Source of the DNA: Roseovarius nubinhibens ISM
GTDB taxonomy: Bacteria > Pseudomonadota > Alphaproteobacteria > Rhodobacterales > Rhodobacteraceae
Assembly (NCBI RefSeq): GCF_000152625.1
Contig: NZ_CH724156.1
Coordinates: forward strand, 1,737,466-1,801,465
DNA: 64,000 nt
Reading direction: 5' to 3'
Shown here: positions 61,347 through 64,000 of the stretch, in pieces
Layout of the letters: each line of letters opens with the position of its first letter
Position numbering within the stretch: the stretch's first letter is position 1
Translations under genes and position numbers: made by a program
The notes under the pieces: generated by a model
What the model was told of the DNA's origin: nothing
Seen by the model: only the letters and a program-made list of their open reading frames with translations
Databases searched by the model: none

Positions 61347-62314
61347 GTGTTGGAATAGACTTTCGTATCGGGGCGGGGCGCCGGGCGGCGCCGGGTTTCG
61401 AGATAGATCATGGCGAGGCCAGAGCCGAGGATCAAGGCGATCCCGACCCAGGTCGAGACGCCGGGGAAGGTGCCAAAGACCACCACGCCCCAGATCACCG
61501 CCATCGGCATCGACACATATTCAAAGGGCGCGGCAAAGGCGGCCTCGGCGATGCGATAGGCCTGCGAGATGAGAAAGCCGCCGATGATGCCCGAGGTGCC
61601 GAGCATCACGAAGATCGGGATGTCGGCGGGATCGAGCGGCGCCCAGGCGCGCAGCAGGAAGGTCAGCACCTCGGGCGCGTCCGAGGCAAAGCGCCCGTCG
61701 CCGATGGCCAGCCCCACCGTGGCGCTCACCGTCATGAAGGAGATGAGAATCCAGAAGGTCATAGTGCCGGCGCTCTCGGTGCCGCCGATGCGCCGCGCGA
61801 TGATATGCATGAGCGCATAGAGCGCGGCCGAGATGGCGGGCAGGATGGCGGCGATCTGAAAGGCCGATGTGCCGGGTTTGACCATGATCAGCACGCCAAG
61901 CAGGCCGATGGCGATGGCCGCCCAGCGGCGCGGGCCCACATGTTCGCCCAGAAAGATCACCGAAAAGACGGCGATGACCAGTGGCGACACGAAAAAGATC
62001 GCCACCGCATCGGCGATCGGCAGCGACGCGAGGCCGAGAAAGAGAAAGCTGTTGGCGGCCACCACGCAGAGGCCGCGCGCCAGATGCCAATGCAACAGAC
62101 GGGTGCGCATGGTTTTGAGCCCGCCCGAGATCGGCATGATGATCAGCGCAAAGGTCAGGATGCCGATGAGCGAGCGGTAGAAGACGATCTGATGCAGCGC
62201 ATAGGTGTCGGAGAGGAACTTGATGCCCACGTCATTGAGCGAAAAGCACATGGCGGCGACGGTGGCGCAGAGGGCACCTTTGAGATTGCTGTTTGAAATA
62301 CTGGCGCTGGTCAT
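61343..62314 (-). CDS. EamA/DMT-family transporter
   Basis: A 323-residue ten-helix permease with two EamA repeats (CFSLNDVGIKFLSD, LPIADAVAIFFVSPLVIAVF in the first; FLISQAYRIAEAAFAAPFEY in the second) and a short basic tail. First gene of the operon EamA-HAD-cyclodeaminase-hydrolase. It is likely to export or import the small metabolite these enzymes handle (inference). Its start is 129 bases from the end of the YaiI-type gene upstream on the same strand. Confidence 0.88.
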   Translation of the reverse strand: MTSASISNSNLKGALCATVAAMCFSLNDVGIKFLSDTYALHQIVFYRSLIGILTFALIIMPISGGLKTMRTRLLHWHLARGLCVVAANSFLFLGLASLPIADAVAIFFVSPLVIAVFSVIFLGEHVGPRRWAAIAIGLLGVLIMVKPGTSAFQIAAILPAISAALYALMHIIARRIGGTESAGTMTFWILISFMTVSATVGLAIGDGRFASDAPEVLTFLLRAWAPLDPADIPIFVMLGTSGIIGGFLISQAYRIAEAAFAAPFEYVSMPMAVIWGVVVFGTFPGVSTWVGIALILGSGLAMIYLETRRRPAPRPDTKVYSNT

Positions 62315-62443
62315 GGAAATCCTCCCGCCGCCGGAGCGGCTGGCGCGAGGAAACGCGAGGCGGGCGGGATTGTAAAGGGTCGGGCCGGTGGGTTTTGCCC
62401 GCCGCTGGGGATTTGGGTATTTCCAACCAGAAAGAGCCGCGGC

Positions 62444-62896
62444 TCAGCCCGCGCGGGCGGCGCGGCGCAGCGCCTGTTCGAGCGCGTCGAGAAAGCGCGA
62501 GCGGTCGGCTTTGGAAAACCCCTTGCCGCCGCCTTGGCGGAACGGGTCGGCAGCGCGCAGATCGGCCATCAGATCGCGGGTGGCGAGCACATTGCCGATA
62601 TTGGCGGCGGTCAGCGGCTCGCCATTATGTTTGAGCACCTCGGCCCCGGCCTCGACGCATTTGGCGGCGAGGGGGATGTCGCCGGTCACCACCACATCGC
62701 CCGGACCGGCGCGGTCGGCGATCCACATATCGGCCACGTCGGGGCCTTCGGGGACGATGACATTTTCCACCAGCGGGTTGGGCGAGGGGCGCAGCCCGCC
62801 GTTGGAGACGATGAAGATCCGCGTCTTGTGGCGGGTGCCGACGCGTTCGGCCTCGGCTTTGACCGGGCAGGCGTCGGCATCGACATAGATCGCCAT
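62444..62896 (-). CDS. YaiI/YqxD (DUF188, UPF0178) family protein
   Basis: 150 residues, NYN/PIN-like fold of unknown function. Starts [19 protein letters not shown] with the conserved acidic residues D6, D8 and Cys. The second block [20 protein letters not shown] adds the Asp cluster, consistent with a metal-dependent nuclease-like site (inference). Its ATG follows the sthA stop by two bases, so the pair is co-translated. Confidence 0.9.
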   Translation of the reverse strand: MAIYVDADACPVKAEAERVGTRHKTRIFIVSNGGLRPSPNPLVENVIVPEGPDVADMWIADRAGPGDVVVTGDIPLAAKCVEAGAEVLKHNGEPLTAANIGNVLATRDLMADLRAADPFRQGGGKGFSKADRSRFLDALEQALRRAARAG

Positions 62897-62898
62897 GC

Positions 62899-64000
62899 TC
62901 AGTCCGCCTCTGGTTTTGGCGGTTTGAATTCCTCGGGGATCGGCATCCGGTTGAAGGCGTCGAGACCGGCGATCTTATAGGCTTCGGCCAGGGTCGGATA
63001 GTTGAACGTGTTCTGGACGAAGTAATCCACCGTGCCTTTGAGGTTGAGCACCGCCTGGGCGATATGGATGAGCTCGGTCGCGCCCTCGCCGACGATCTGC
63101 ACCCCGAGCACCCGGCGGGTCTTCAGCGAGAAGAGCATTTTCAACATGCCATGTTCGAGCCCCATGATATGGCCGCGCGAGGTTTCGCGGAAGCGCGCGA
63201 TGCCGACCTCATAGGGAATGCCGCGCTCCTGCATTTCTTCTTCGGACATGCCGCAGGTGGAAATCTCGGGCACGGAATAGATGCCATAGGGATACCAGGG
63301 GCTCTCGCTCAGGGTGGGGACGCCGAGCGCGTGGCAGGCGGCGACGCGGCCCTGTTGCAGCGAGGTGGAGGCGAGGCTCGGGTGGCCGATGACATCGCCT
63401 GCGGCATAGATATGGCCGAGCTTGGTCTGGTAGGTCTTGCGGTCGACCTCGATGCGGCCGCGATGATCGGTTTCGAGCCCGACGGCAGAGAGGTTGAGCT
63501 TTTGCGTGGCGCCCATCCGGCCGGCGGCAAAGAGCAGCATTTCCGAGCGCACATGGCGGCCATTGCCCATGGTGATCTCGACATGATCGCCCGCGTCCTC
63601 GATTTTCTCGATAGGTGAGCCTAGGCGGAGATCGACGCCGTTTTCGCGGATCTGATGGGTGAATTCCTGAATGAGCGTGCGGTCGATGAAGTCGAGAAAG
63701 CTGTCGCGCGGCTCGATCAGGGTGACGCGCACGTCGAGGGCGGCGAACATCGTGGCATATTCGACGCCGATGACGCCGGCGCCGACCACGGTGAGGCTGC
63801 GCGGGATGCGGGCCAGTTCGAGGAACTCGTCGCTGTCGACGATGGTGGTGCCGTTGAAGGGCACGTAATCGGGCCGGTAGGTGCGGGTGCCGGTGGAGAT
63901 CAGGAAGCGGTCGGCGGTGAGGCTGGTGGTCTCGCCCGCCTCGGTGGCCACTTCCACCGTCTTGGGGCCAGTGAACCGCGCCAGCCCGTTGAGCGTGTCG
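62899..64000 (-). CDS. sthA: Soluble pyridine nucleotide transhydrogenase, C-terminal part
   Basis: FAD-dependent NADPH:NAD+ transhydrogenase (Si-specific) of the pyridine nucleotide-disulfide oxidoreductase family. The 5' end lies outside the window; about 366 C-terminal residues remain. NAD-binding GxGxxG motif [18 protein letters not shown]-binding [15 protein letters not shown], and the dimerisation domain with [34 protein letters not shown] near the end is characteristic of SthA rather than dihydrolipoamide dehydrogenase. Confidence 0.95.
   Translation of the reverse strand, partial: DTLNGLARFTGPKTVEVATEAGETTSLTADRFLISTGTRTYRPDYVPFNGTTIVDSDEFLELARIPRSLTVVGAGVIGVEYATMFAALDVRVTLIEPRDSFLDFIDRTLIQEFTHQIRENGVDLRLGSPIEKIEDAGDHVEITMGNGRHVRSEMLLFAAGRMGATQKLNLSAVGLETDHRGRIEVDRKTYQTKLGHIYAAGDVIGHPSLASTSLQQGRVAACHALGVPTLSESPWYPYGIYSVPEISTCGMSEEEMQERGIPYEVGIARFRETSRGHIMGLEHGMLKMLFSLKTRRVLGVQIVGEGATELIHIAQAVLNLKGTVDYFVQNTFNYPTLAEAYKIAGLDAFNRMPIPEEFKPPKPEAD

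Noticed and set aside
1-64000. CRISPR array, IS element or prophage
   Set aside because: No regularly spaced direct repeats of CRISPR size, no transposase, integrase or phage structural motifs were seen on either strand.

Overview
The window is a chromosomal segment of a high-GC alphaproteobacterium, almost certainly a member of the Rhodobacteraceae (Roseobacter group). The evidence is a Rhodobacter-type L-malyl-CoA/beta-methylmalyl-CoA lyase (ethylmalonyl-CoA pathway), a MipZ division-site ATPase, a dgcN-dgcA D-glutamate operon, the argH / small lipoprotein / lysA / DUF4175 order, and strong G or C bias at third codon positions. About 60 genes are packed tightly, many with ATGA start/stop overlaps. 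No intergenic gap exceeds 300 bases. I see no insertion sequence, prophage, CRISPR array or rRNA.

Layout. 1-5.9 kb: 3' part of valS, an HpcH/HpaI aldolase overlapping a glucokinase, an MFS carrier and a LysR regulator. 5.9-12 kb: an SHMT-fold PLP enzyme divergent from that LysR gene, then on the minus strand a D-amino-acid block (dgcN, dgcA, D-amino-acid aminotransferase) preceded by an MFS carrier. 12-21.5 kb: mcl1, alkB, cobO, dnaK-dnaJ, mipZ, an EamA transporter and small envelope proteins. 21.6-29.6 kb: a VOC protein divergent from a second LysR, an HpbD-like enolase-superfamily enzyme divergent from pth, a YcjX-YcjF pair, truA and a LysM protein. 29.8-37.3 kb: accD-folC, a CPBP protease, two tRNA-Arg genes flanking a lipoprotein, an atypical aroA and a LacI regulator, then ribosomal protein L25. 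37.5-51.5 kb: an MBL hydrolase, lldD, an SLC13 permease divergent from a membrane-anchored AraC regulator, an Asp-nucleophile hydrolase, a TlpA thioredoxin divergent from argH, then lysA and a large DUF4175 membrane protein. An AT-richer ATP-grasp gene sits inside the argH-lysA block. 51.5-54.5 kb: a small accessory island with three tandem near-identical genes and an Imm11-like gene, resembling an orphan immunity array. 54.6-64 kb: pheS, a desaturase, a cupin + FAD oxidoreductase pair, a four-gene overlapping operon (EamA, HAD, ornithine cyclodeaminase-like, alpha/beta hydrolase), a YaiI-type protein and the 3' part of sthA.

Most notable are: (1) an intergenic element of four 11-bp units in exact helical phase, present three times in unrelated contexts (7.36, 24.33 and 51.55 kb); (2) the immunity-like tandem array, where three paralogues are almost identical except for short variable patches and each upstream copy encodes the ribosome binding site of the next; (3) an SHMT-fold enzyme lacking residues needed for folate-dependent hydroxymethyl transfer; (4) several strong inverted-repeat operators between divergent gene pairs.

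Start sites were chosen from visible Shine-Dalgarno sequences and overlaps. Family assignments rest on motif recognition, not database searches.
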